The notes: generated by a model not told the origin, from the sequence alone. DNA of 36,648 nucleotides from Clostridia bacterium (GCA_017409475.1 JAFQSP010000004.1:1-36648); one strand, 5' to 3'; positions 1 to 8,008 are shown, counted from the stretch's first letter. Made by a program: numbers and translations.

Positions 1-40
1 AAAAATAATCAAGAGATTATTTTCTTAACCGTTCGTGCCT

Positions 41-63
41 TCTTAAGGTTCAAATCCTTCCAT
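41..63 (+). other. tRNA T-arm-like remnant at window edge
   Basis: The bases around 44-60 read like a tRNA T-arm: AAGG, then the loop TTCAAAT, then CCTT. The preceding bases could be the end of a long variable arm, and TCAAG at 9-13 could be a leucine-type anticodon loop. The arms do not pair well and the 5' half lies outside the window, so this may be a degenerate tRNA or chance. It is listed only because other tRNA fragments occur nearby. Confidence 0.2.
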
Positions 64-69
64 AAAAGA

Positions 70-102
70 AAAAGAACAACCCTATGAGAGGATTGTTCTT
101 TT
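70..102 (-). terminator. Rho-independent terminator of tRNA-Pro
   Basis: An inverted repeat pairs 70-82 with 90-102 (AAAAGAACAA against TTGTTCTTTT, one internal mismatch, 7-nt loop). It lies a few bases past the 3' end of the tRNA on the minus strand and is followed there by a T-rich run. The stem is T-flanked on both sides, so it could act in both directions. Confidence 0.75.
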
Positions 103-104
103 AA

Positions 105-178
105 TCGGGATGACAGGATTTGAACCTGCGGCTCCTACGTCCCGAACGTAGTGCCCTACCAAACTGGGCCACATCCCG
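105..178 (-). tRNA. tRNA-Pro (anticodon CGG)
   Basis: On the minus strand the sequence folds as a complete cloverleaf. The acceptor stem is CGGGATG/CATCCCG, the D stem GCCC/GGGC, and the anticodon stem CTACG/CGTAG around the loop TTCGGGA, so the anticodon is CGG and reads the proline codon CCG. The T arm is GCAGG-TTCAAAT-CCTGT. The discriminator base is A and no CCA end is encoded. A consensus promoter lies about 320 bp upstream and a terminator hairpin directly downstream. A 25-base copy of its 5' end lies at 444-469. Confidence 0.93.
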
Positions 179-309
179 ATGTTAACAATATTAAGGTGTG
201 TGTTTATGGGATAGTGTGTAGTCAAAAATGATTTGAGCACATAACCCATATTTTTTGAAATCTTCAGGCTGAATAGAAGGAACAACCCAAAGACGGTCAA
301 ACGGTGTAA

Positions 310-368
310 GTCATTTTAATGACTGTTCCGATTTTGAGCAAAAGGTCAAAATCGGCGAAATTTTTTTG
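310..368 (+). terminator. Hairpins, possible terminator or tRNA leader structure
   Basis: There are two adjacent perfect inverted repeats: GTCATT/AATGAC (310-323) and CCGATTTTGA/TCAAAATCGG (328-337 with 346-355, 8-nt loop). The second is followed on the plus strand by CGAAATTTTTTT, as in an intrinsic terminator, but no plus-strand gene precedes it. On the minus strand both would be in the long precursor between the promoter and the tRNA-Pro gene. Confidence 0.4.
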
Positions 369-443
369 CTGTTCACAAATGCAACTACAATAATTAAATG
401 AGTTGCAAAAGGATGGGAGAGTATACTGTGTGTCCAAGGAGGA

Positions 444-469
444 CTACCGAACTGGGCCACATCCCGATA
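444..469 (-). pseudogene. Duplicated 5' fragment of tRNA-Pro
   Basis: On the minus strand this repeats the first 23 or so bases of the tRNA-Pro at 105-178 (acceptor 5' strand, D stem and D loop to GGTAG) with one base changed. Homology stops exactly after the D loop; the following bases cannot complete the D stem or an anticodon arm. The fragment sits just downstream of the consensus promoter at 502-530, where the original tRNA start would be expected. It is therefore a truncated copy or a recombination footprint. Confidence 0.7.
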
Positions 470-501
470 TGTATAAGATGCTGTGACAAAACAGCTCTAA
501 C

Positions 502-530
502 ATTATATAATATTTTTTTGAAATTGTCAA
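502..530 (-). promoter_or_regulatory. Consensus promoter for tRNA-Pro region
   Basis: On the minus strand, TTGACA (530-525), a 17-bp spacer and TATAAT (507-502) form a perfect sigma-A promoter. It drives transcription toward the tRNA fragment and the intact tRNA-Pro. Confidence 0.85.
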
Positions 531-590
531 GCATTTTTATGCAAGCTGATATTATTTTTTTGTTATAATGGTGTTTGTGGAAAGTTTTTA

Positions 591-619
591 TTGACACTAC
601 ATGGATATAATGATAAAAT
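591..619 (+). promoter_or_regulatory. Promoter of the Hint-domain protein gene
   Basis: TTGACA (591-596), a 17-bp spacer and TAAAAT (614-619) lie about 57 bp before the start codon at 676. A purine-rich site AGAAGGGA (658-664) lies between. Confidence 0.65.
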
Positions 620-675
620 TATTATGTATATTTATGCAAAAAACGTAATTTATATAAAGAAGGGAAAGATGAAAA

Positions 676-3600
676 ATGGTAAAAGTTTTTAAAAGCCTTT
701 TGTCAACAATACTGATACTTTCAATGCTGCTTAACATTGTTGCATTTGGTGCGACGGTTGAAAATGAAGAGTTGCTTGCATCATTGAATTGGACAAGCGA
801 TTTTGAACAGGGTGAATGGAAAAACGGCGAGGCGGCATTTTCGGTTTCAGGTTTTGAACCCGGAAGTGAGGCTGTTCGTTATTTCAAGATTGAAAACGCA
901 GGAGAGCTTGCATTTTCATACGAAATGAAAATGATTGCATCCGAAATCGGAGAAATGGCAAGTGTGCTTGATGTTTACTATAAAAAAGGCATTTCTTCAA
1001 ATACCGCGGTTAAGGATATGACAAAAATCGGGACGCTTGCGGAGGTTCTCGGAGGTTTGACGGTTGCGGAGGGAAGCATTGTGCCTGAAGGTGAGTCGGT
1101 AAGTACGGCTGACACCAAGGAAACGGTTGTTGCAGTTGCTTTCAAGATGACTGATAATGTTCCAAAGGAATTCATGAATAAAGGAACAGGTGAATTTTCA
1201 ATTCAGCTTAATCTTACATCTTTTGATGAAGCAAACAAGTTTAAGGTGAAATTTGATAATACAGATAAATATTTGTACCGTGTGGGTAATGCAAACGATG
1301 TGGCTTTGAGTTCGCTTTTTGAGACTGTTGACGGTGCTGATGTGGGCAATGTTTCGGTTGTGATTAATTCACTTGATGCAAACACGGATGTTGCGGGTAC
1401 ATATACTGCTAATGCATCGAATTGGGGTTTAGGTACAATTAAGTTTAGCGGAACAGGTCCTGTTGAGGTTACAATTGATGATGACGGATATGCCAATGCA
1501 CTGTCACTTAAATTGGAGGTTGTTGATGCCACGAATTTTACATCGTATAGCAGTAAAATGGCAGAAACTAACAGCGTTTTTCTGAATGATATTAAAATGT
1601 CATCCGGCGGAAGTATTATGCTTGATGGAAAGAGTTTGTACGGTAACGGTTTCACTTTTGATGTAACTGACGGTGCCTATGCAAGTTCGGGATATATTAC
1701 CGGAAATTACGTTATCAGACTTGATAACTCAATACTTGACAATGTGAAAGTTGAGGGTGCTGTATATACTGAGTATGGTGCAACAAGATTGGATGCATAT
1801 AACAGGGCGACTGTTTTGGTTTGTAAGGATAGCGTAATTGCCAATAGCTATATTTCCAACTGTGCCGCTCCGGTTCGTGTAAACGGAGGTAATCTTGAAA
1901 TTGCAAATTCGACCCTCAAAGGGGGAAATTTTGCAAATGTTGATATCAGAGGCGGAAATGTTGTGCTTGATAATGTGACAACTATCAACCAGGTGAACGG
2001 AAATGATTTGGCTGCTGACGGAACAGTTGTTGCAGGATTTGGTGTTGTTGTTTACTATGAACAAGTTCCTTCTACAACAACTGTTGAGATTAGAAACGGG
2101 ATAACACAGTATAACAATCTTTCGAAAAAGCAGGCGAGTGATTACATTAAGGATACCAGTGCTAAACAGCTTACAGACGTAATGTTTGGTTCAAGCTGCT
2201 CAAGTATTCAGTATACTGATGCAAACAGTGATGTGTGGGTCAATTGTGGTATTCTTTCAATGACCAGTAATGTTGCCGATGCAAATATTTCGGATATTGA
2301 TGGATATAGTTCGGCAAATCCGGTGTTTGCGGGTAAGACAGGTTACGTATACTCAAAAGTGCCGGATGCTACAAGTATATCGGTGAGTGTACCTACATAT
2401 CATTCAACTGCACAAGCAGCCATTGCTCCTTTATACAGTTTTGAATACCCTGAATCCGAAGGTAACAAGAATTATGTTGCTAAGGTTGAAGGTTCAAATG
2501 ATTATTGTGTGATGACAGATGGCATGGTAACGATTTCTATGGATGCGGGTGATGTGTTCTCTTGGGATACATCAATACTGAATGTTACAAAAGCCGGTAA
2601 AGCCCTTGATTATACGGTAACAATGAACGGCACTGATTATACCGGAAAAACAATAGATTTTGATACTGCCGGCAATTATGTTGTAACATATACTTGTTCC
2701 GATGAAAATAATTATAGTATGGATTCTGATGGGAATATTATAGTTTACGAAAAGACATACAGAAAATCTGTAAATATTAATGTTGATGTAGTTAAAGCTG
2801 CTTGGAAAAATGCCGAAATTATGGTTGATACATCTGAGATAGCTTCCATGTCTGAATACGTGATGACTGGTGACTACGACTATCAATATAAAATGTATTT
2901 TTTGGGTTGTGTAACTGTTACTGACTATGATGAGACCGGAAATGCAACGGTTGTGGATTTGGACAGCGGAATATCCTCGTATACTTTTAGTACTTCAACC
3001 GGAAGCAACGGAACGATTGAGAATACCGGTATTTTGACGCTTAATTATTCAAATGGGAAAACCTTTAAGGTGAACATCGGAAACTGGAAGGGTAGTGGGC
3101 CGAGTGCAAAAACCTGTACAGTAAATATTTCGGATAATAATGTGTATATTATTACAGATGGTGCTTCGAATGCCGCTAACATAGACGTATCTTGGGATGC
3201 ATCTGCATTTACTTATACCGGAAATAATGGTGCTACTGTTACAAATAATACAACGGCATCGTTTTTGTGGAATGAGCAGACAAAAGGTTATAATAGCAAA
3301 TCAAGCGGCGGATGTGTAACAGGTGACACGCTTATAACACTGGCTGATGGAAGTGGAAAACGTATTGATCAGTTGACATACGAAGATAACCTTCTTGTAT
3401 GGAACTTCTTTGAGGGCGAGTATGATGTTGTTCCGCCTGCGATAATATTTAATCATGGCATAAATGACAACGAAATCGTAAAGCTCACATTTGATGATAA
3501 ATCGGAAATCAAAATAATAATGTCTCACGAGTTCTTTGATGTTGATGCTAACGAGTTTGTTATAGTAAACTCTGGAAATGTTGAAAGCTATATCGGACAT

Positions 3601-5616
3601 AAATTCCTGAAAGCGGATGGTGATGAGTTCAAGGCGGTTGAACTTACAGATTACGAGGTATGGACAGAAAATTGTCCGGCATATGGCGTGATTACTGCGC
3701 TTCATTATAATGCAATTACAGGTGGATTCCTCACAACCAACTTTGAAGAACAAGATTGCGGTCTTCATAACTATTTTGAAGTTGGAGAAGATTTGACCTT
3801 TGATAGGGAGAAGATGGAAGCTGATATTGAACAGTATGGCCTTTATAAATATGAGGATTTTGCTGATTATCTCACACCTGAGTTTTTTGAAGGCTATAAT
3901 GTAAAGTATATGAAAGTTGCAGTTGGCAAAGGTCAGTATACATATCAGGGCATGATTGATTTAATTCAGAAATGGCTTGTTGATTCAGATGAAGTTCTTC
4001 CCAATGGTCAGGAAAAACAAGTAGCTGAAGAAGATGATACTTCATGGACCCCTGGATATATTCCTTATGAATCCGATATTGAAGCTCTGACGGATGATGA
4101 ACCACAGGCGATAGAGTATGTTCCTGAAACGAAGACAATCACATTGGCCGGTAACAGTGTTGCGGCGGCAAATTATGCGATTGATGTTTCGGGCGAAGGT
4201 CTTGAAGAAGCTGCGGACGGATATTTGGTTAAAGAGGCTGAGTGTGATGTTGTTCTTGCGGCATGTGGCACAGCAACCACGGGATATGCAAAAATTTTGG
4301 TTGGCGAGGACGTTTATTACACAAATCAGATTGCAAATGGTGAGAATTTTATTCTTACATTGAAAAATGCTGTGGGCAAGGCGGTGTCGGTTGAAGCGTT
4401 CTGGGGTAATTCGGCAAATTATGACGTTGCACAGGATGCATTGATTGAAAGTGGAAAGGTTATTGAGTATACTTATACGGTTGAAATTACGGCTACAAAT
4501 GCAACAGAGGCGGAAGGCAGTTATGCTGTAACGGAAAATGAAAGTGTGTTCACCCTTACGGCAAACGGAAGTGCAACACCCGGATATGCAAAGATTTCGG
4601 TTAATGGTGATGATTATTATACAGAAGCCATTGCAAAGGGTGAGACATTTACATTCACGGTGAATAATGCAAGGGGCAAGATGGTTGCAATTGAGACCTT
4701 CTACGGAGAGCCAACAGCAGAGAATCTTATTGCAAGTGGAAGCGAAATTGGTTATGTTGCAGAAGTGACAGCAGAAAATGCAACACTTAACGAAGATGGA
4801 AAGTATGTTGTGGATGCAGACGAAGCAACAATTACGGTTACTGCAAGTGGTACCTCAGAGGGTTATGCAAAGATTACGGTGGGTGAAGAAGTTTACTACA
4901 CCAAGCAGATTGCAAGCGGAGAAAGTTTTGTAATGACCCTGAAGAATGCAAAGGGCAAGATTTTTGATGTTGAAACAATCTGGGCAAAATCGGAAAATGA
5001 CGGAGTTGCACAGGATGTATTGATTGAAAGTGGAAAGGTGATTGAGTATACTTATACAGTTGAAATCACGGCGACAAATGCAACAGAGGAAGAAAACGGC
5101 TATCTTGTGAACGAAAATGAAAGTGTATTCACTCTCAAAGCATCCGGAACGGCAACGATGGGGTATGCGACCATTGCTGTTGACGGAGATGTGTATTATA
5201 CGCAAAAGATTGTACCCAACGAAGAATTTAAGGTTACTGTTAAGAATGCAAAAGGCAAAACTGTTGGAATTGCATCATTCTACGGAGAATTTGATGATGA
5301 GGAAGTTTTGGATGAATATATCCTCGGAAATGAAGATGTGATTGATTGCGGTACATTCTCGATTAAGTCCGTTGAAGGTACAACTGTTGTACTTTCAAAT
5401 ACAACAAAGTATGCATCTGAGACGGTTGATATTTATGTTGCGGTTTACGATTCTCAAAACAGAATGATTGCCGTTAAACAGGAAAGAAATGTTTCGGTTG
5501 GCGGAAAGACTGAACATACATTTGATTCAAAATTGGTTATTCCTGAAAACGGATATGCAAAAGTCTTTGTGTGGAGCGGAACAGATGCGTTGAAGCCTGT
5601 GTTTGGTGCAAGATAA
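676..5616 (+). CDS. Very large secreted protein with internal Hint domain and C-terminal repeats
   Basis: This 1646-residue protein is secreted: a basic N-terminus and hydrophobic stretch end near AFGA (about residue 26). Residues about 30-175 resemble TasA/camelysin-type proteins (a PGSEAVRYFKIENAG stretch followed by LDVYY). Residues about 200-500 are Asn/Gly/Val-rich with short beta repeats, like a beta-helix. A Hint (hedgehog/intein) domain runs from Cys880 (GGCVTGDTLITLADG) to His1031-Asn1032 (GLHNYFEV). Four repeats of about 95-105 residues start near 1160, 1268, 1364 and 1461; each holds GYAxIxVxxxxYYT and a K-N-A-x-G-K core. The C-terminus is a short beta domain ending in AKVFVW. There is no LPXTG, SLH or C-terminal membrane segment. 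Inference: a cell-surface or released protein processed at the Hint domain. The gene is monocistronic, between its own promoter and the hairpin at 5634. Its role is unknown. Confidence 0.9.
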   Translation: MVKVFKSLLSTILILSMLLNIVAFGATVENEELLASLNWTSDFEQGEWKNGEAAFSVSGFEPGSEAVRYFKIENAGELAFSYEMKMIASEIGEMASVLDVYYKKGISSNTAVKDMTKIGTLAEVLGGLTVAEGSIVPEGESVSTADTKETVVAVAFKMTDNVPKEFMNKGTGEFSIQLNLTSFDEANKFKVKFDNTDKYLYRVGNANDVALSSLFETVDGADVGNVSVVINSLDANTDVAGTYTANASNWGLGTIKFSGTGPVEVTIDDDGYANALSLKLEVVDATNFTSYSSKMAETNSVFLNDIKMSSGGSIMLDGKSLYGNGFTFDVTDGAYASSGYITGNYVIRLDNSILDNVKVEGAVYTEYGATRLDAYNRATVLVCKDSVIANSYISNCAAPVRVNGGNLEIANSTLKGGNFANVDIRGGNVVLDNVTTINQVNGNDLAADGTVVAGFGVVVYYEQVPSTTTVEIRNGITQYNNLSKKQASDYIKDTSAKQLTDVMFGSSCSSIQYTDANSDVWVNCGILSMTSNVADANISDIDGYSSANPVFAGKTGYVYSKVPDATSISVSVPTYHSTAQAAIAPLYSFEYPESEGNKNYVAKVEGSNDYCVMTDGMVTISMDAGDVFSWDTSILNVTKAGKALDYTVTMNGTDYTGKTIDFDTAGNYVVTYTCSDENNYSMDSDGNIIVYEKTYRKSVNINVDVVKAAWKNAEIMVDTSEIASMSEYVMTGDYDYQYKMYFLGCVTVTDYDETGNATVVDLDSGISSYTFSTSTGSNGTIENTGILTLNYSNGKTFKVNIGNWKGSGPSAKTCTVNISDNNVYIITDGASNAANIDVSWDASAFTYTGNNGATVTNNTTASFLWNEQTKGYNSKSSGGCVTGDTLITLADGSGKRIDQLTYEDNLLVWNFFEGEYDVVPPAIIFNHGINDNEIVKLTFDDKSEIKIIMSHEFFDVDANEFVIVNSGNVESYIGHKFLKADGDEFKAVELTDYEVWTENCPAYGVITALHYNAITGGFLTTNFEEQDCGLHNYFEVGEDLTFDREKMEADIEQYGLYKYEDFADYLTPEFFEGYNVKYMKVAVGKGQYTYQGMIDLIQKWLVDSDEVLPNGQEKQVAEEDDTSWTPGYIPYESDIEALTDDEPQAIEYVPETKTITLAGNSVAAANYAIDVSGEGLEEAADGYLVKEAECDVVLAACGTATTGYAKILVGEDVYYTNQIANGENFILTLKNAVGKAVSVEAFWGNSANYDVAQDALIESGKVIEYTYTVEITATNATEAEGSYAVTENESVFTLTANGSATPGYAKISVNGDDYYTEAIAKGETFTFTVNNARGKMVAIETFYGEPTAENLIASGSEIGYVAEVTAENATLNEDGKYVVDADEATITVTASGTSEGYAKITVGEEVYYTKQIASGESFVMTLKNAKGKIFDVETIWAKSENDGVAQDVLIESGKVIEYTYTVEITATNATEEENGYLVNENESVFTLKASGTATMGYATIAVDGDVYYTQKIVPNEEFKVTVKNAKGKTVGIASFYGEFDDEEVLDEYILGNEDVIDCGTFSIKSVEGTTVVLSNTTKYASETVDIYVAVYDSQNRMIAVKQERNVSVGGKTEHTFDSKLVIPENGYAKVFVWSGTDALKPVFGAR
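3313..3774 (+). other. Hint / bacterial intein-like domain (residues 880-1032)
   Basis: The segment begins with a Cys in the context GGC-VTGDTLI, as in intein block A, and ends with His-Asn (residues 1031-1032) after YGVITALHYNA and a long loop, as in intein blocks F and G. It is about 153 residues, too short to hold a homing endonuclease. The residue after HN is Tyr, not Cys/Ser/Thr, so ordinary protein splicing is not expected. Bacterial intein-like domains of this kind are known for N- or C-terminal cleavage. Confidence 0.8.
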
Positions 5617-5633
5617 TGTATTAGAAAAGGGGA

Positions 5634-5664
5634 TTCCACTCAGCCGCATAGCGGCTGAGTGGAA
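5634..5664 (+). terminator. Strong hairpin after the Hint-protein gene
   Basis: A perfect 14-bp stem TTCCACTCAGCCGC with a 3-nt loop lies 18 bp past the stop codon. The T-tract behind it is weak (AAAATGATTTTG), so it may act as terminator or mRNA 3' stabiliser. Bases 5665-5770 show nothing recognisable. Confidence 0.65.
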
Positions 5665-5771
5665 AAAATGATTTTGATAAAAGTTGGATTATTCATTGCG
5701 GCTTTATGTATACAGTATTATAAAAAAAGGAAAAATGTAAATACCGTACATGAAACATAAGGTTAAAAGAC

Positions 5772-5800
5772 TTGACAAAATCGGGAAAATAAGGTAGAAT
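5772..5800 (+). promoter_or_regulatory. Promoter of the riboswitch-oadB unit
   Basis: TTGACA (5772-5777), a 17-bp spacer and TAGAAT (5795-5800) are immediately followed by the riboswitch leader. Transcription would start near 5807, just before the aptamer. Confidence 0.85.
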
Positions 5801-5810
5801 AATTAAAGTT

Positions 5811-5942
5811 ACTCATGAGGGAGTAGTTTGGCGCATGAAATATTGCGTGGCAAGTCGTCATTCACGACCAACCAAAAACGGTTCGGCTTGTCTTAAATAA
5901 CAAGACTCATGTACGGTTTTTTCCGTGCATGGTCTTTTTTTT
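5811..5942 (+). promoter_or_regulatory. yybP-ykoY manganese riboswitch with terminator
   Basis: The leader matches the yybP-ykoY aptamer in order. P1 is CATGAG (5814-5819) with CTCATG (5906-5911). Next come GGGAGTAG, a hairpin CGCA/TGCG, then GCAAGTCGTCATTC, a tip hairpin AACC/GGTT, then CGGCTTGT and AACAAGAC before the P1 3' strand. An intrinsic terminator follows: 5904-5916 pairs with 5923-5934, ending in eight Ts. The 3' strand of P1 is also part of the left terminator arm, so aptamer folding and termination exclude each other. From the known family, Mn2+ stabilises the aptamer; this layout predicts an ON switch. The leader ends 3 bp before the AGGAGG of the oadB-like gene. Confidence 0.85.
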
Positions 5943-5957
5943 CGAGGAGGATAAAAA

Positions 5958-7049
5958 ATGGAAGTACTTTACGAAAATTTACTGCAAATTAACTGGCAGC
6001 AGCTTGTGATGTGGATAATCGGTGCGATTCTGATTTTTCTTGCAATCAAGAAGGAAATGGAACCAACACTTCTTTTGCCCATGGGATTTGGTGCTATTTT
6101 GGTTAACCTTCCTAATTCGGGGGCAATTGAGACTCTTGAAACCTTGTTTAGTGCAGGTATTTCAAATGAGCTTTTTCCGTTGATTTTGTTCATCGGTATT
6201 GGTGCAATGATTGATTTTGGTCCTTTGCTTTCTAATCCGAAGCTGATGATATTTGGTGCGGCGGCACAGTTTGGAATTTTCTTTACACTTTGCTTTGCAT
6301 CAATGTTTTTCCCGGACATCAAGGATGCGGCATCAATTGCGATTATCGGTGCGGCTGACGGCCCTACCTCAATTGTTGTTGCTCAGGCTCTTGATTCGAA
6401 ATATCTTGGGGCTATTATGGTTGCTGCTTATTCATACATGGCACTTGTTCCCATTATTCAGCCGCCTGTGATTAAGCTGCTTACAACAAAAAAAGAACGC
6501 AGAATCCGGATGGATTATACCCAAAAGGAAGTTTCAAAAACAACAAAGATTTTGTTCCCCATTGTTATTACTGCCATTGCGGGACTTGTTGCTCCTGATT
6601 CGGTTGCTCTGGTTGGATTCCTTATGTTTGGAAACCTTATTCGTGAATGTGGGGTTTTGAATTCACTTTCGGAAACAGCACAGAAGTCTTTGGCAAACAT
6701 AGTTACCATTTTTCTTGGTATAACCATTTCGCTCAGAATGGAAGCAAGTGAGTTCTTGCAGACTGAAACCCTTTTGATTCTTGGACTTGGACTGATTGCC
6801 TTTATTTTTGATACGGCAGGTGGCGTTTTGTTTGCAAAGGTGCTTAACCTTTTCTCCAAAAAGAAAATCAATCCTATGATTGGTGCGGCGGGAATTTCGG
6901 CATTTCCTATGTCGGGCCGTGTTGTTCACAAGATGGGACTCAAGGAAGACCCTCAGAACTTTTTGCTTATGCACTCAATTGGGGTTAATGTTTCGGGTCA
7001 GATTGCCTCGGTTATTGCAGGCGGTTTGATACTCAACTTCTTTATGTAA
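5958..7049 (+). CDS. Sodium ion-translocating decarboxylase beta subunit (OadB/GcdB/MmdB family)
   Basis: This 363-residue multi-pass membrane protein shows the family signatures: KKEMEPTLLLPMGFGAI near the N-terminus, FIGIGAMIDFGPLL, the conserved IGAADGPTSI with the Asp implicated in Na+ transport, and a C-terminal NPMIGAAGISAFPMSGRVVHK. In the known complexes the beta subunit couples decarboxylation of a carboxybiotin to Na+ export. Here there is no alpha (carboxyltransferase) subunit or biotin carrier next to it, only a gamma-like small protein, and the unit sits behind a Mn2+ riboswitch. Start ATG follows AGGAGG by 7 bp. It could join subunits encoded elsewhere, or be an ion transporter on its own. 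Confidence 0.92.
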   Translation: MEVLYENLLQINWQQLVMWIIGAILIFLAIKKEMEPTLLLPMGFGAILVNLPNSGAIETLETLFSAGISNELFPLILFIGIGAMIDFGPLLSNPKLMIFGAAAQFGIFFTLCFASMFFPDIKDAASIAIIGAADGPTSIVVAQALDSKYLGAIMVAAYSYMALVPIIQPPVIKLLTTKKERRIRMDYTQKEVSKTTKILFPIVITAIAGLVAPDSVALVGFLMFGNLIRECGVLNSLSETAQKSLANIVTIFLGITISLRMEASEFLQTETLLILGLGLIAFIFDTAGGVLFAKVLNLFSKKKINPMIGAAGISAFPMSGRVVHKMGLKEDPQNFLLMHSIGVNVSGQIASVIAGGLILNFFM

Positions 7050-7066
7050 GGGAGGAAAAAAAGCAT

Positions 7067-7210
7067 ATGAATTTTAATCCAATGGCTTTTGTCGACAATC
7101 TCTACTATATGGGAATCGGAATGCTCAGCATTCTCATCGTTATGGGCGCTCTTATTGTTATTACCGTGCTGCTCAACTGGTTCGGTAAAAAGGGTAAAAA
7201 GGACGAATAA
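7067..7210 (+). CDS. Small OadG-like gamma subunit
   Basis: This 47-residue protein has one membrane helix (about residues 15-37, MGIGMLSILIVMGALIV) and a basic, Lys-rich tail. It begins 17 bp after the oadB-like gene with its own site GGGAGG. Size, topology and position fit the gamma subunit (OadG/PF04277-like), which anchors and stabilises decarboxylase complexes. It is shorter than typical OadG (about 80 residues) and lacks the C-terminal zinc-binding extension. Confidence 0.75.
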   Translation: MNFNPMAFVDNLYYMGIGMLSILIVMGALIVITVLLNWFGKKGKKDE

Positions 7211-7246
7211 CGGCTTTTTTAACCACACCATAAAGGAGACGGTAAA

Positions 7247-7957
7247 ATGATTAAAGTAACCGTTTGGAACGAATACCACCACGAACAAAATGACCCCGTT
7301 GTAAAAAATCTTTATCCCGACGGCATACATGGTCTGCTTGCCTCATTTTTAAAAGAGGATTTTGAGGTAAAAACAGCAACACTTTATGACGCTGAATGCG
7401 GACTAAGCGACGAGGTGCTCAAAAACACCGACGTGCTTATCTGGTGGGGTCACGTGCGTCATAATGATGTACCCGACGAAATCGTAGATAGGGTATATAA
7501 CGCCGTCATTTCGGGTATGGGGCTGATTGCCCTTCACTCGGCTCATCATTCAAAGATATTTAAAAGGCTGATGGGAACGCCCTGTAATCTCGGCTGGCGC
7601 GAGGACGGTGACCTGCTTCGCAACTGGATATGCGACCCGAGCCACCCCATCGCAAAGGGACTTGACCGATACTTTGAAGTAGAGCATGAGGAAACCTATT
7701 GCGAGCCCTTCTCTATCCCCGAGCCGATGGAAACGGTTTTTATCGGATGGTATGAAGGTGGCGAATGCTTCAGGACAGGTGTTACGTACAAAAGGGGTAA
7801 CGGAAGGATATTTTACTTTCAGCCGGGGCACGAAACCTATCCCACCTATTATAACAAGGACGTTCAGCTGGTTATCAAAAACGCTGTAAACTGGGCGGCT
7901 CCAATGTTGCGAAACAGCAATATTCTTGATTGCCCCCATATTGAAAAAATAGACTGA
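7247..7957 (+). CDS. ThuA-like domain protein (trehalose utilization family)
   Basis: This 236-residue cytoplasmic protein has the ThuA class I amidotransferase-like fold: an early VTVWNEYHHE, LIWWGHVRHNDV, then GMGLIALHSAHHSKIFKRLMG, HPIAKGLDRYF and a closing FYFQPGHETYPTYY segment. Family members (ThuA, PF06283) are linked to sugar metabolism, often with oxidoreductases. The exact reaction is not established. RBS AAAGGAGA precedes the ATG. It may be cotranscribed with the oadB unit (36-bp gap), which would put it under the same riboswitch. It converges on nagA across a shared terminator. Confidence 0.88.
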   Translation: MIKVTVWNEYHHEQNDPVVKNLYPDGIHGLLASFLKEDFEVKTATLYDAECGLSDEVLKNTDVLIWWGHVRHNDVPDEIVDRVYNAVISGMGLIALHSAHHSKIFKRLMGTPCNLGWREDGDLLRNWICDPSHPIAKGLDRYFEVEHEETYCEPFSIPEPMETVFIGWYEGGECFRTGVTYKRGNGRIFYFQPGHETYPTYYNKDVQLVIKNAVNWAAPMLRNSNILDCPHIEKID

Positions 7958-7969
7958 TTTGATGATACA

Positions 7970-8008
7970 AAAATCCCGATTGCGAATTTTACGCAATCGG
8001 GATTTTTT
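7970..8008. terminator. Bidirectional terminator between thuA-like gene and nagA
   Basis: The stem AATCCCGATTGCG pairs with CGCAATCGGGATT around a 7-nt loop. A T-run follows on the plus side and an A-run precedes it, so it serves both convergent genes. Confidence 0.9.

Noticed and set aside
1203-3768. Several antisense frames of 100-155 codons opposite the Hint-domain gene
   Set aside because: They have no RBS, no domain features and atypical composition, and the sense gene has a continuous, recognisable protein.
5811-5942. Na+-sensing (DUF1646-type) riboswitch as an alternative for the oadB leader
   Set aside because: A sodium switch would suit a sodium pump, but the order GGGAGTAG, AAGTCGTCA, CGGCTT, ACAAGAC and P1 matches yybP-ykoY.
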